This document shows positions 33,777 to 42,128 of a stretch of 48,836 nucleotides of DNA, piece after piece. The notes beneath the pieces are model-generated. The model ran no database searches, was not told the origin of the DNA, and saw nothing but the letters and a program-made list of their open reading frames with translations. Both the position numbers and the translations under genes were made by a program. This DNA is from JAOPZW01 sp036379935 (GTDB lineage Bacteria; Actinomycetota; Thermoleophilia; Solirubrobacterales; Solirubrobacteraceae): NCBI GenBank assembly GCA_036379935.1, contig DASVFT010000158.1, positions 1 to 48,836 on the forward strand, written 5' to 3'. Positions within the stretch are counted from its first letter, which is position 1. Every line of letters begins with the position of its first letter.

Positions 33777-33791
33777 GTGAGGCTAACCCCA
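33773..33791. promoter_or_regulatory. DtxR/IdeR-like box overlapping the -35
   Basis: The 19 bp match the iron-box consensus TTAGGTTAGGCTAACCTAA at 14 positions, with the central AGGCTAACC run perfect. It overlaps the -35 of the leader transcript, so binding would block transcription. The left arm is weak, hence only moderate confidence. Confidence 0.4.
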
Positions 33792-33792
33792 C

Positions 33793-35298
33793 CTAACGCT
33801 TCACCCGGGCCGCGCGCACGCCGCGCCTCTCGCGTACCGCGGCGGGCCAGCTCAGCTCCACGCCGTCGCGCGCCAGCCGCTCGCGGAAGGCGTCGCGCAG
33901 CGCCGGCCGGGCGCGGACCTCGCGCGGGCGGGAGCGCCGCTGCGCGCAGAACGCCGCGAGCGCGCCGGCGACCTCGCCCACGTTCCACTCCACGGGATGC
34001 AGGCGATGGCAGCCATTGGTGATGTGCGTCGTGCCCAGGTTCTTGGCGCCGGGGAGCAGGTTCTCCATGCGCACCGGCACGAGAGCACCCAGCGGGATCT
34101 CGAACGGCGGGGCGTGGACGTCCAGATAGCCCTCGCCACCGGTGCGCGGGTGCAGGTCGATGCGGTAGGAGCCGATGCCGACGCTGTCCGCGTGCCGCAT
34201 GCCGAGCTCGTGCTCGACGATCGTGTGCTCGGCGCGGATGCGGCGCGACTCGCGCACGTAGAGCGCCTTGGCCAGGCCGTCGTGCGTGCCGGTGACGTCG
34301 CCGCGCAGCCGCAGTCCCTCGAGCCCCTGCTCGGCCTGGAGCCAGTGCAGGAAGCTCAGCGACAGCTCGCGCGCGTCGTCGGCGTCGCCGGTCTCGCAGT
34401 CGAGCTGCGGCCAGTTGGCGATCGTGATGTCGCTGGCGTAGGCGCCGGGCGCGAAGTTCGCCCGCGCGGCGATGCGGCGGAAGGTCCACAGCTCGCGGTC
34501 GCCCTCGTCGTCCTCGCGGTCGAACCCGAGCGCGGCGGGATCCCCGTCGGGGTTGGGCTCGAGGCGACGGGGCGTCAGCACGCCGGTCTTGGGATCGGGC
34601 GCCAGCCAGCCCAGGTGCGATCGCCAGCGCTCGTAGCCCGCCGGCCGCCCGATCGTGTGGTCCTCGCCCGGACGGTGGTCGAGCGCGAAGCACCACGTGG
34701 GCGCCTGGATCGACTCGGGCCGGGCGCGCGCGGGCGCGTGCGGCTCGCCCGTCATGGCCTGCGACTCGATCCCGGTGACGTGCTCGCAGCCGGCCAGGGC
34801 CAGGAGCTCACCCGTCTCCGTCGCGTCGATGACCCAGTCGGCCTCGACGGTGATCTCACCCTCCGGTCCGCGGAGCGTGACCGCCTTCACGTGGTCGCCC
34901 TCGACGGCGGCCGCCACCGGGGCGTGTCGCACGAGGCGCGGGCTCGGCCCGAGCATCGCCTCGAGAACCGCCAGCGCCGCGCGCGGCTCGCAGCACAGCG
35001 CGCTGACGCGGCCCGCGCCGGGGTTGAGATCGGCCGTGGCCCGCGCCGCGGCCGTGAGCGGGTAGTGGGCGCGGTAGTGCGCGCGAATGCCCTCGCGCAA
35101 CGCGCGATACGAGGCCGTGCACCCGAAGCGCTCGATCCACGGATGCTCGTCGGGCGGCACCGCCTGAGCCGTCAGCTGTCCGCCGACCCAGTCGGTGGGC
35201 TCGGTCAGCACGACGTCGCGTCCGGCGCGCGCGGCGGCGAGCGCCGCCGCCACGCCGCCCAGGCCTCCCCCGACCACGAGGATCTCGGTCCGCACCAC
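33793..35298 (-). CDS. FAD-dependent oxidoreductase (FAD_oxidored family)
   Basis: A 501-residue flavoprotein with the N-terminal dinucleotide-binding loop ILVVGGGLGGVAAALAAARA followed by VVLTEPTDWVGGQLTAQ. VIDATETGELLALAG (about 160) is the second conserved element, and the C-terminal half contains DITIANWPQLD, ENLLPGAKNLGTTHITNGCH and HPVEWNVGEVAGALAAFC, the GG-like FAD-binding close. It resembles the FAD_oxidored family whose members act on unknown, often sugar- or steroid-like, substrates. ATG 35298 lies 133 nt after the R2lox stop with a hairpin between them, so it may have its own promoter. Confidence 0.88.
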   Translation of the reverse strand: MVRTEILVVGGGLGGVAAALAAARAGRDVVLTEPTDWVGGQLTAQAVPPDEHPWIERFGCTASYRALREGIRAHYRAHYPLTAAARATADLNPGAGRVSALCCEPRAALAVLEAMLGPSPRLVRHAPVAAAVEGDHVKAVTLRGPEGEITVEADWVIDATETGELLALAGCEHVTGIESQAMTGEPHAPARARPESIQAPTWCFALDHRPGEDHTIGRPAGYERWRSHLGWLAPDPKTGVLTPRRLEPNPDGDPAALGFDREDDEGDRELWTFRRIAARANFAPGAYASDITIANWPQLDCETGDADDARELSLSFLHWLQAEQGLEGLRLRGDVTGTHDGLAKALYVRESRRIRAEHTIVEHELGMRHADSVGIGSYRIDLHPRTGGEGYLDVHAPPFEIPLGALVPVRMENLLPGAKNLGTTHITNGCHRLHPVEWNVGEVAGALAAFCAQRRSRPREVRARPALRDAFRERLARDGVELSWPAAVRERRGVRAARVKR

Positions 35299-35335
35299 GT
35301 GCAGTGTGCCTGCCGGCCAGGCCCTTAAATGGCGC

Positions 35336-35358
35336 GGCCCCGGTGGAGAGCCGGGGCC
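35336..35358 (-). terminator. Hairpin downstream of the R2lox gene
   Basis: GGCCCCGG and CCGGGGCC (35336-35343 and 35351-35358) form a perfect 8-bp stem with a 7-nt loop, 74 nt beyond the R2lox stop and 38 nt before the oxidoreductase start. It is the best terminator candidate of this interval; no U-tract follows. Confidence 0.5.
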
Positions 35359-35431
35359 ATCGATGCGCCGGTATCGCGAGGAGTTGCTCGGTCCTACCCG
35401 AGCGGCGCGCGTTCCATGCCCCGGGATGGCC

Positions 35432-36334
35432 CTAGGCCGCGACGGCCGGCAACCCCACCCCGATGACCTTGAGCCGGCGCGAGAGCGCGGTGAAGGCGAA
35501 GGCGGTCATCTCCTGGCTGGAGTAGCCCATGTAGACGTACTCGTCGCCCAGCTCGTAGCCCGGCGGAACGAGCACCCCCGCGGCGGCCGGCAGGGTGGCC
35601 ATGAGCTTGTCCTGGATGCGCCGCGCGTGCGACGGATCGCCCGCCTTGCGCTGCAAGAACCACGTGCCGTAGGCGACGTGGCGGTGCTCGTCCTGGGCGA
35701 TCTTGCCGAAGCCGAGCCGATGGCCGGGGAGGATGCCCTGGCGCTCCATCCAGGCGGCCTGGAAGTGCTGGCCGGTGAGGGCCAGCGTCCCCTCGATGAC
35801 CATGTGGTAGACGACCACGAAGTCGATCTTGGCCTCGATGTCGCGGGGGTTGGCCACCAGCGCCTGGTTGGCGTTCACCAGGTGCTCGTCGAAGAGCGTC
35901 ACGTAGTGCGCGTTGAGCTGCGCGCGGCAGCGCGAGAGACGGTCCTCGAAGCTGCCGTCGTAGCCCAGGACCTCCTCGTAGAGGCGGTTGAAGTGCTGGG
36001 CATGACGCGCCTCGTCGACCTGCTGGGTGGTGAGGAAGGCCTCCTCGTCCTGGTCCTCGTAGGCCATGACGAGCCCCGAGAACTGCGTGGTCACGCGCTC
36101 CTCGCCCACGAAGAAGTTGGCCAGTCCCCACGACGCGTCCTCGCGGTCCTGCGCGGACAGCGCCTCCCAGTCGCGCCGGTCCTGCGCGAAGTCGATCGCG
36201 TGCGAGACCCAGCTCTGGCGCTCCCACAGCTCGAAGAGCTGACGGGGCGACATCAGCGTGACGTGGGCGAGCTTGGACTCGTCGCTGATCGTGCCCACGT
36301 CGCCCTGGGTGGCGAGGTCGAGGAGGCTGGCCAT
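35432..36334 (-). CDS. R2-like ligand-binding oxidase (R2lox)
   Basis: A 300-residue ferritin-like di-metal protein. Ligands are Glu79 (VGEERVTTQ), Glu108 and His111 (DEARH), Glu181 (MVIEGTLA), Glu216 and His219 (DEHRH). Val81, two residues after Glu79, and Tyr176, five before Glu181, match the Val71 and Tyr162 that form the ether crosslink in Mycobacterium tuberculosis R2lox. R2lox enzymes hold a Mn/Fe cofactor and a fatty-acid-like ligand; the natural reaction is unknown. The ATG at 36334 is chosen because a well-spaced promoter ends 6 nt before it; an upstream GTG at 36361 lies inside that promoter. Confidence 0.88.
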   Translation of the reverse strand: MASLLDLATQGDVGTISDESKLAHVTLMSPRQLFELWERQSWVSHAIDFAQDRRDWEALSAQDREDASWGLANFFVGEERVTTQFSGLVMAYEDQDEEAFLTTQQVDEARHAQHFNRLYEEVLGYDGSFEDRLSRCRAQLNAHYVTLFDEHLVNANQALVANPRDIEAKIDFVVVYHMVIEGTLALTGQHFQAAWMERQGILPGHRLGFGKIAQDEHRHVAYGTWFLQRKAGDPSHARRIQDKLMATLPAAAGVLVPPGYELGDEYVYMGYSSQEMTAFAFTALSRRLKVIGVGLPAVAA

Positions 36335-36340
36335 GGCCGG

Positions 36341-36369
36341 ATAGGACCAGACGTTTGACACCGTGTCAA
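36341..36369 (-). promoter_or_regulatory. R2lox promoter with palindromic operator
   Basis: On the minus strand TTGACA (36369-36364) and TCCTAT (36346-36341) are 17 bp apart, and the ATG follows after 6 nt, implying a leaderless mRNA. The -35 is one half of a perfect 15-bp palindrome, TTGACACCGTGTCAA, at 36355-36369; its other half reads TTGACA on the plus strand. The divergent TetR gene starts 28 nt away, so this is its probable operator. Confidence 0.75.
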
Positions 36370-36397
36370 GCGCTTAGCGGTCAGGTAGCCTCACGTT

Positions 36398-37012
36398 GTG
36401 GCCTCGGCGCAATCCAGGCGCGCAACTCCGACGACCAAGCGGGCGGCGATCCAGGCCTCCGTCCTGGCCGCGACCGAGGCGCTGCTGGCGGAGGGCGCCT
36501 CCTACGCCGACCTCAACATCGAGCGGATCGCCACCCGGGCCGGGATCTCGCGCACCGCCTTCTACTTCTACTTCCGCGACAAGCGCGAGCTGCTCGTCCG
36601 CCTCACCGAGGACGTCAACGACCGCCTGTACGAGCAGGCCGACATCTGGTTCTCGGGCGCGGGCGACCCCGAACGCGAGATCCGCCAGGCGCTCACCAAC
36701 ATCGCGGCGCTCTACGGGCAGCACGGCGTGCTGCTGCGCGCCATCGTCGAGGTCTCGACCTACGACGCGGGGGTGGCGCACTTCTGGCGCATGACGGTCG
36801 GCCGGTTCGTCGATGCCACTCGGCGGCGCATCGAGGCCGAGCAGGCGGCGGGCCGGGCCGTGGCCCGCGACGCGCACGCCACCGCCTTCGCGCTGGTGTG
36901 GATGACCGAGCGCTCGATGTACGAGCAGTTCGTGCAGCGCCAGCCCCTCGCCGGCGATGAGGTGGTCGAGGCGATGGTGGACATCTGGCTGCGCGCGGTC
37001 TACGCGTCGTAG
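36398..37012 (+). CDS. TetR-family transcriptional regulator
   Basis: A 204-residue regulator from GTG 36398. The N-terminal HTH reads KRAAIQASVLAATEALLAEG, YADLNIERIATRAGISRTAF and YFYFRDKRELLVRLTEDVND, typical of TetR proteins and close in pattern to EthR-like members. The C-terminal helical ligand domain has TERSMYEQFVQRQ. It is divergent from R2lox over a palindromic operator and probably represses both. Its 3' end overlaps the stop of the wecA-like gene on the other strand by 13 nt. The inducer may be the lipid or substrate handled by R2lox (inference). Confidence 0.92.
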   Translation: MASAQSRRATPTTKRAAIQASVLAATEALLAEGASYADLNIERIATRAGISRTAFYFYFRDKRELLVRLTEDVNDRLYEQADIWFSGAGDPEREIRQALTNIAALYGQHGVLLRAIVEVSTYDAGVAHFWRMTVGRFVDATRRRIEAEQAAGRAVARDAHATAFALVWMTERSMYEQFVQRQPLAGDEVVEAMVDIWLRAVYAS

Positions 37013-38205
37013 CGGACCGCGTCGAACTCCTCGGTCTCGCGCCGCACCTGCGCGAACTCGCCGGTTTCCAGGCGGCGCTCCACGTCCTGGTCGATCTCCG
37101 CCTCGGTGGCGCCCATGCGCCGCAGGCGGATCGTGTCCAGGCGCTTGAACTTGAGGATCTCGAGCACGTAGACGAGGTAGACGGAGGCCGCGATGACCAG
37201 GGCGCCCATCAGTCCGACGGCCACCGTCCACGGCGCGTCGAAGTTGCCGTGGTGGTCGGAGTAGGGCACGAAGCGCAGCGCGACGGCGAAGCCGCCGAGC
37301 AGGATCGTCCACGCGTAGAGGTAGAGCACCGTCCGGCGCTGGCTGAAGCCCAGGCGGCTCAAGCGGTGGTGGAAGTGGTTGGCGTCCGCGCGATAGATCG
37401 GCCGCCGGTACTTGACCCGCTTGAGGACCACGAACGTGGTGTCCAGGAACGGGACCGCGAGCACCACCAGCGGGAAGAGCAGGGCGAGCACGGCCTGCGT
37501 CTTGACCGCTCCCTCCACCGCGACGGCGCCGAGCAGCAGCCCGAGGAGGTTCGAGCCGCAGTCGCCCATGTAGACCGACGCCGGGTGGAAATTGTGGATC
37601 AAGAAGCCGAGTGCCGCGCCCGCGGTGAGCGCCGCGAAGACGGCGGCGTGGTTGCGCTCGAGGTCGAAGGCGATGATCGCGAACGCGATGGCGCTGATCG
37701 CGCACACGCCGGCCGCCAGGCCGTCGACCCCATCGGAGAGGTTGACCACGTTCATGATGGCCACGAGGCCGGCCACCGTGATCGGGCCGCCGGCGCTGCC
37801 GAAGCTCACCGCACCGACGAAGGGCAGCGTGATGTTGGTGACCTCGACGCCCGCGGCGACCGGGATGGTCGCGGCCACGATCTGGCCGGCGAGCTTGGCG
37901 CCGGGGGGCAGGTCGAAGCGGTCGTCGAGCGCGCCGACCAGGGCGATGAGGACGGCGCCAGCGAGGATGCCCTCGAAGCGATCCTTGGTGGCGCCGCCGA
38001 AGTCCAAAAACAGCGCGGAGGCGACCAGCACCCCGCCGAGCATCGCCAGGCCGCCGAGCAGCGGGGTCGAGCCGGCCCCCAGCCCGCGCTCCTTCGGCTG
38101 ATCGACGGCGCCGACGCGCCGCGCCAGCCGCGCCGTCAGCGGCGTCAGCAGCGCGGCGATCGCGAAGGCGGACAGGAAGGCATAGACCGCGTCGGCCTCG
38201 GACAT
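37000..38205 (-). CDS. Undecaprenyl-phosphate N-acetylglucosaminyl (sugar) 1-phosphate transferase, WecA/TagO-like
   Basis: A 401-residue polytopic membrane protein of the MraY/WecA superfamily. Motifs include PLLGGLAMLGGVL, VGALDDRFDLPPGAKLAGQI (the DD motif), VNLSDGVDGLAAGVCAISAI and SVYMGDCGSNLLGLLLG, and the cytoplasmic DANHFHHRL histidine motif of WecA/TagO/Rfe. About ten membrane helices are visible. It starts lipid-linked polymer synthesis by moving sugar-1-phosphate from a UDP-sugar to undecaprenyl phosphate. In actinobacteria such a gene (rfe) lies just before the ATP synthase operon; here that position is 10 kb away. The C-terminal soluble tail is acidic. Polymers made would be substrates for the LCP proteins. 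Confidence 0.92.
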   Translation of the reverse strand: MSEADAVYAFLSAFAIAALLTPLTARLARRVGAVDQPKERGLGAGSTPLLGGLAMLGGVLVASALFLDFGGATKDRFEGILAGAVLIALVGALDDRFDLPPGAKLAGQIVAATIPVAAGVEVTNITLPFVGAVSFGSAGGPITVAGLVAIMNVVNLSDGVDGLAAGVCAISAIAFAIIAFDLERNHAAVFAALTAGAALGFLIHNFHPASVYMGDCGSNLLGLLLGAVAVEGAVKTQAVLALLFPLVVLAVPFLDTTFVVLKRVKYRRPIYRADANHFHHRLSRLGFSQRRTVLYLYAWTILLGGFAVALRFVPYSDHHGNFDAPWTVAVGLMGALVIAASVYLVYVLEILKFKRLDTIRLRRMGATEAEIDQDVERRLETGEFAQVRRETEEFDAVRYDA

Positions 38206-38258
38206 CAGCCTGGGGAGCCTAGAGCGCCGGGCGGCCGATCCCGCCGCCGGCGCCGGGC

Positions 38259-39557
38259 TCAGGCGACCGCGGCCTGCGAGCTGAGGTGCTCGTAGAGCGG
38301 ATAGCGATCGGCGATCGCCGCGACCCGCTCGGCCAGCTCGCCGCGACGCTCGTCGAACTCCGCCGACAGCGTGGCGACGATGATCCGCCCCACCTCGTGG
38401 AAGTCGTCGAGCTGAAGGCCGCGCGTGGCGAGCGCGGGCGTGCCCACGCGCAGGCCGCTGGTGACCATCGGCGGACGCGGATCGAATGGGACCGCGTTGC
38501 GATTGACGGTGATGCCCACGTCGTGCAGGCGATCCTCGGCCATCTTGCCGTCGAGCTCGGACTCGCGCAGGTCGACAAGGATCAGGTGCACGTCGGTGCC
38601 GCCGGTCAGCACGTTGACGCCCGCGCTCTCGGGCGCGCCCAGCAGCTCCTCGGCCAGCGCCTTGGCGCCCGCCACCGTGCGCCGCTGGCGCTCCTTGAAC
38701 TGCTCGCTCTGGGCGATCTTGAACGCCACGGCCTTGCCGGCGATGACGTGCTCCAGCGGACCGCCCTGCTGCCCCGGGAAGACCGCCGAGTTGATCGCCT
38801 TGGCGTGCTCCTCCCTGCAGAGGATGAGCCCGCCGCGCGCACCGCCGAGCGTCTTGTGCACCGTGGAGGTGACGACGTCGGCGTACGGCACGGGGTTGGG
38901 GTGCTCGCCGGCGGCCACGAGGCCCGCGAAATGGGCCATGTCGACCATGAGGTAGGCGCCGGCGGCGTCGGCGATGGCGCGGAAGCGCTCGAAGTCCAGG
39001 AAGCGCGGGTAGGCGCTCCAGCCGGCGAGGATGAGCTTCGGCCGGCGCTCGTGGGCGATGCGCTCGACCTCGTCCATGTCGATGAGGCTCGTCTCGCGCG
39101 AGACCTCGTAGGGGGCGATGTCGTACAGCCGTCCGGAGACGTTGAGCTTCATCCCGTGCGTCAGGTGCCCGCCGTGGGGCAGGGCGAGGCCCATGATCGT
39201 GTCGCCCGGCTGCAGCAGCGCGTGGTAGACCGACGCGTTGGCCTGGGCACCGGCGTGCGGCTGGACGTTGGCGTGCTCGGCGCCGAAGATCGCTTTCGCG
39301 CGATCGATCGCAAGCTGCTCGACGATGTCGACGAACTCGCAACCGCCGTAGTAGCGCTTCCCGGGATAGCCCTCGGCGTACTTGTTGGTCAGCACGCTGC
39401 CCTGGCACTCGAGCACGGCCTGGGGCACGAAGTTCTCCGACGCGATCATCTCGAGCGTGCGCTGCTGGCGCTCGAGCTCGTGCTGGACGGCGTCGGCGAT
39501 GTCGGGATCCACCTCGGCCAGGGGCCGATTGAAGAAGTCGGAAGGGAGGTCGGTCAT
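38259..39557 (-). CDS. glyA: Serine hydroxymethyltransferase
   Basis: A 432-residue PLP enzyme converting serine and tetrahydrofolate to glycine and 5,10-methylene-THF, feeding the same one-carbon network as ahcY. The PLP lysine lies in VVTSTVHKTLGGARGGLIL (about 228). Other markers are QRTLEMIASENFVPQAV, LTNKYAEGYPGKRYYGG and PHAGAQANASVYHALLQPGD. ATG 39557 is normal. It stands in the 79-nt-separated middle of the sua5-wecA block. A -10-like TACCGT is 9 nt before the start codon. Confidence 0.98.
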   Translation of the reverse strand: MTDLPSDFFNRPLAEVDPDIADAVQHELERQQRTLEMIASENFVPQAVLECQGSVLTNKYAEGYPGKRYYGGCEFVDIVEQLAIDRAKAIFGAEHANVQPHAGAQANASVYHALLQPGDTIMGLALPHGGHLTHGMKLNVSGRLYDIAPYEVSRETSLIDMDEVERIAHERRPKLILAGWSAYPRFLDFERFRAIADAAGAYLMVDMAHFAGLVAAGEHPNPVPYADVVTSTVHKTLGGARGGLILCREEHAKAINSAVFPGQQGGPLEHVIAGKAVAFKIAQSEQFKERQRRTVAGAKALAEELLGAPESAGVNVLTGGTDVHLILVDLRESELDGKMAEDRLHDVGITVNRNAVPFDPRPPMVTSGLRVGTPALATRGLQLDDFHEVGRIIVATLSAEFDERRGELAERVAAIADRYPLYEHLSSQAAVA

Positions 39558-39636
39558 GGACCCGCGACGGTACCATGGCCGCCCGCCGCAGCCGGCTACC
39601 CGGACGTAGTGAGCGTGGGCGCAGCCTGGATGCCGT

Positions 39637-40254
39637 TCACGCGAGCGCGGCCGCGATGTCGTCCTCGGGGACGGCGCCCGCGCGGACGATCGACCACCGC
39701 GCGCCGCGCTCGTAGGCGCGCAGGTCGACCACCGTCGAGGGCGTGCCCGGCAGCTCTCCCCCGTCGAGCACGAGATCGGCGCCCGCGCGGATCGGCTCGG
39801 GCACGTCGGTCAGGCGGCGCGCGTCGGCGCCGCCCGCGGCGTTGGCGCTCGACTGGAGCACCGGCCAGCGCACGTCGCCGAGCGCCGCGAGCGCGGATGG
39901 CCAGGCCGGGACGCGCACGCCGAGCGTCTCGCGCTCGCTCGCGCAGGCCAGCGGGTAGCGGTGCGCGGGGTTGGGGAGCAGGAGCGTCACCGCGCCGGGC
40001 AGCAGCGCCTGCAGGGCGGCCGCCGTGCGCGAGCCCAGCTCGGGGAGCGCGGCAAGCGCGAGCTCCAGCGCGAAGAACATGACCGCGGCCGGCTTGTCGG
40101 GCTGGCGGCGCTTGAGCCGGTACAGCCGCTCGACGGCTTCCTTGGAATCCGGCTCGCAGGCCAGCCCGTAGACGGTGTCGGCGGGAAAGACGGCCACGCC
40201 GCCGACGGCGATGCAGCGCGAGAACGTCTCGGCGTCGCCCGCGCTCAGCGCCAC
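39637..40254 (-). CDS. Threonylcarbamoyl-AMP synthase (Sua5/YciO/YrdC family)
   Basis: A 205-residue single-domain Sua5/YrdC protein, starting at GTG 40254, which overlaps the end of prmC by 10 nt. Motifs: AVFPADTVYGLACEPDSKEA, LYRLKRRQPDKPAAVMF with the KRR/K basic site, LPGAVTLLLPN, LGVRVPAWPSALAAL and VLQSSANAAGG. It makes threonylcarbamoyl-AMP, the donor for the t6A modification at position 37 of tRNAs reading ANN codons. It lacks the extra C-terminal Sua5 domain. Order prfA-prmC-sua5 is conserved in many bacteria. Confidence 0.92.
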   Translation of the reverse strand: MALSAGDAETFSRCIAVGGVAVFPADTVYGLACEPDSKEAVERLYRLKRRQPDKPAAVMFFALELALAALPELGSRTAAALQALLPGAVTLLLPNPAHRYPLACASERETLGVRVPAWPSALAALGDVRWPVLQSSANAAGGADARRLTDVPEPIRAGADLVLDGGELPGTPSTVVDLRAYERGARWSIVRAGAVPEDDIAAALA

Positions 40255-41069
40255 GCGACCACCACACGATCGACCCCGGCGAGGTCCGCGCGCCGCTCGG
40301 TCCGGCCGAAGCCGGCCTCGCGCGCCAGGCGCTCCACCGCGCCGGCCTGCCCGGCCCCGACCTCGACGGCCAGCACGCTCGCGCCGCCGGCGGCAGCGGC
40401 CGGCACGAGCAGGCGGAGGACGTCGAGGCCGTCCGGGCCCGCGCGCAGCGCGAGGGCGGGCTCGTGGCGGACGATCTCGGGCGCCAGCTCGGCGGCGTCC
40501 TCGACGTAGGGCGGATTCGAGACCACCGCATCGACCACCCCTATGCCCTCCAGGAGGTCGGCGCGCAGGAACTCGACGTCGAGGTCGAGCCGCTGCGCGT
40601 TGGCGCGCGCGACGTCGAGGGCGTCGGCGCTCACGTCGGTGGCCAGCACGCGGAGGTCCGGCCGCTCGTCCTTCAGGGCCAGCGCCACCGCGCCGCTGCC
40701 CGTGCCGACGTCGACCACCCGCGCGCCGCGGGGCATCGCCTCGAGCGCGGCCTCGACGAGGGTCTCGGTCTCCGGGCGCGGGATGAGCACGCGGGCGTCG
40801 ACGTGCAGGTCGAGATGGCGAAAGCCCTTGTGGCCGGTGATGTAGGCGACCGGCTCGCGCTCGAAGGCGCGCCGGCGCACGGCGTCCTGGAAGGCGCGTA
40901 TCGCCCCGCCCTCGACGGTCCGTCGGCCTTCGGCGACGAGCGCCAGGCGATCGACGCCCAGGACGTGCGCGAGCAGGACCTCGGCGTCCAGCCGCGGCGT
41001 GTCGATCCCGGCGGCGCTCAGCGCGATGACCGCCGAGTCGAGCGCCTCGCGGACGGGCGTGCCGGGCAC
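40245..41069 (-). CDS. prmC: Release factor glutamine methyltransferase
   Basis: A 274-residue SAM-dependent methyltransferase that modifies the GGQ glutamine of release factors. It has the N-terminal helical bundle (VREALDSAVIALSAAGIDTP, DAEVLLAHVLGVDR), ITGHKGFRHLDLHVDARVLIPRPETE, the SAM loop VVDVGTGSGAVALALKDERP and the catalytic VVSNPPYVE (NPPY) near residue 185. ATG 41069 is 6 nt after the prfA stop. Uses SAM, producing the S-adenosylhomocysteine removed by AhcY. The gene overlaps sua5 downstream. Confidence 0.96.
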   Translation of the reverse strand: MPGTPVREALDSAVIALSAAGIDTPRLDAEVLLAHVLGVDRLALVAEGRRTVEGGAIRAFQDAVRRRAFEREPVAYITGHKGFRHLDLHVDARVLIPRPETETLVEAALEAMPRGARVVDVGTGSGAVALALKDERPDLRVLATDVSADALDVARANAQRLDLDVEFLRADLLEGIGVVDAVVSNPPYVEDAAELAPEIVRHEPALALRAGPDGLDVLRLLVPAAAAGGASVLAVEVGAGQAGAVERLAREAGFGRTERRADLAGVDRVVVAWR

Positions 41070-41075
41070 GGCGGC

Positions 41076-42128
41076 CTAGCTCGAGGCGGTGGCCTGGGCC
41101 TCGAGGCGCCGGCGCTTCTCGTCGGACGACAGCGCGTCGGTGAGCTCGTCGAGCTCGCCCTCGAGGACCGCGTCGAGGTTGTGCACCGTGCGCTTGACGC
41201 GGTGGTCGGTGACGCGCCGCTCGCCGTAGTTGTAGGTGCGGATCTTCTCCGCGCGATCGCCGGTCCCGACCTGCGCGCGGCGGTCGGCGGCCAGCTCGGC
41301 CTGCTGCTCGGCCAGCGCCTGCTCGTACAGGCGCGCGCGGAGGACGCGCATGGCCTTCTCGCGGTTCTGCAACTGGCTCTTCTCGTCCTGCATCGAGACC
41401 ACGATCCCGCTGGGCTTGTGGGTGAGGCGCACGGCCGAGTCGGTCGTGTTGACCGACTGCCCGCCGGGCCCCGACGAGCGGTAGACGTCGACCTGGAGGT
41501 CGCCCGGGTCGATCTGGACGTCGACCTCCTCGGCCTCGGGCAGGACCGCGACGGTCGCCGTGGAGGTGTGGACACGGCCCTGCGACTCGGTGACCGGGAC
41601 GCGCTGGACGCGGTGCGTCCCGCCCTCGTACTTGAACACCGAGTACGCGCCGTCGCCGCTGATCTCGAAGGTGTACTTGCCGTCGCCGATGTCGAGCGGG
41701 TCGACCTTGAAGCCCCGGCGCTCGGCGTACTTGGTCAGCATCCGGTAGACGTCGCCGGCCCACAGCCCGGCCTCATCGCCGCCGGCGCCGCCCTGGACCT
41801 CGACGATCACGTCCTTGTCGTCGTTGGGATCGCGCTCGACCATGGCCAGGCGGATCTCCTCGTCGAGCTCCTCGACGCGGCCGCGCGCGGCGGCCAGCAT
41901 CTCCCGCACCTCGGGATCCTCGCCCTCGTCGAGCAGCTCCTGCGCCCCGGCGGCGTCGTCCGTCGCGCGGCGCCACTGCTCGGCCAGCTTGGCCGCGCCC
42001 TCCAGGCGGCGGTAGTCGCGCCCGACCTCGGCGTAGCGTTGGCGGTCCGCGATGACCTCGGGATCGGTCATGGCGCGCGACAGCTCGGCGAAGCGCGCCT
42101 CGATCTGCTCGACGAGCGAGTCGATCAC
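41076..42128 (-). CDS. prfA: Peptide chain release factor 1
   Basis: A 350-residue class I release factor. The GGQ motif is in YRSSGPGGQSVNTTDSAVRL (about 232), the acidic VIVEVQGGAGGDEAGLWAGD segment precedes it, and HKPSGIVVSMQDEKSQLQNR and ATVAVLPEAEEVDV follow. The codon-recognition motif region (RVPVTESQGRVHTSTAT) fits RF1, with no RF2 frameshift site. GTG 42128 overlaps the DUF1385 gene stop by GTGA. It recognises UAA and UAG stops; the neighbouring prmC modifies its GGQ glutamine. Confidence 0.96.
   Translation of the reverse strand: MIDSLVEQIEARFAELSRAMTDPEVIADRQRYAEVGRDYRRLEGAAKLAEQWRRATDDAAGAQELLDEGEDPEVREMLAAARGRVEELDEEIRLAMVERDPNDDKDVIVEVQGGAGGDEAGLWAGDVYRMLTKYAERRGFKVDPLDIGDGKYTFEISGDGAYSVFKYEGGTHRVQRVPVTESQGRVHTSTATVAVLPEAEEVDVQIDPGDLQVDVYRSSGPGGQSVNTTDSAVRLTHKPSGIVVSMQDEKSQLQNREKAMRVLRARLYEQALAEQQAELAADRRAQVGTGDRAEKIRTYNYGERRVTDHRVKRTVHNLDAVLEGELDELTDALSSDEKRRRLEAQATASS

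Noticed and set aside
33560..33780. Known riboswitch in the leader (SAM, cobalamin, glycine, c-di-AMP types considered)
   Set aside because: I could not place the conserved cores of these classes; a GCCACC-ATCACTGG stretch recalls part of the cobalamin element but the surrounding helices are missing.
35299..35431. Small gene between R2lox and the FAD oxidoreductase
   Set aside because: No start with a ribosome site and no frame of useful length; the interval is explained by the hairpin and leader sequence.
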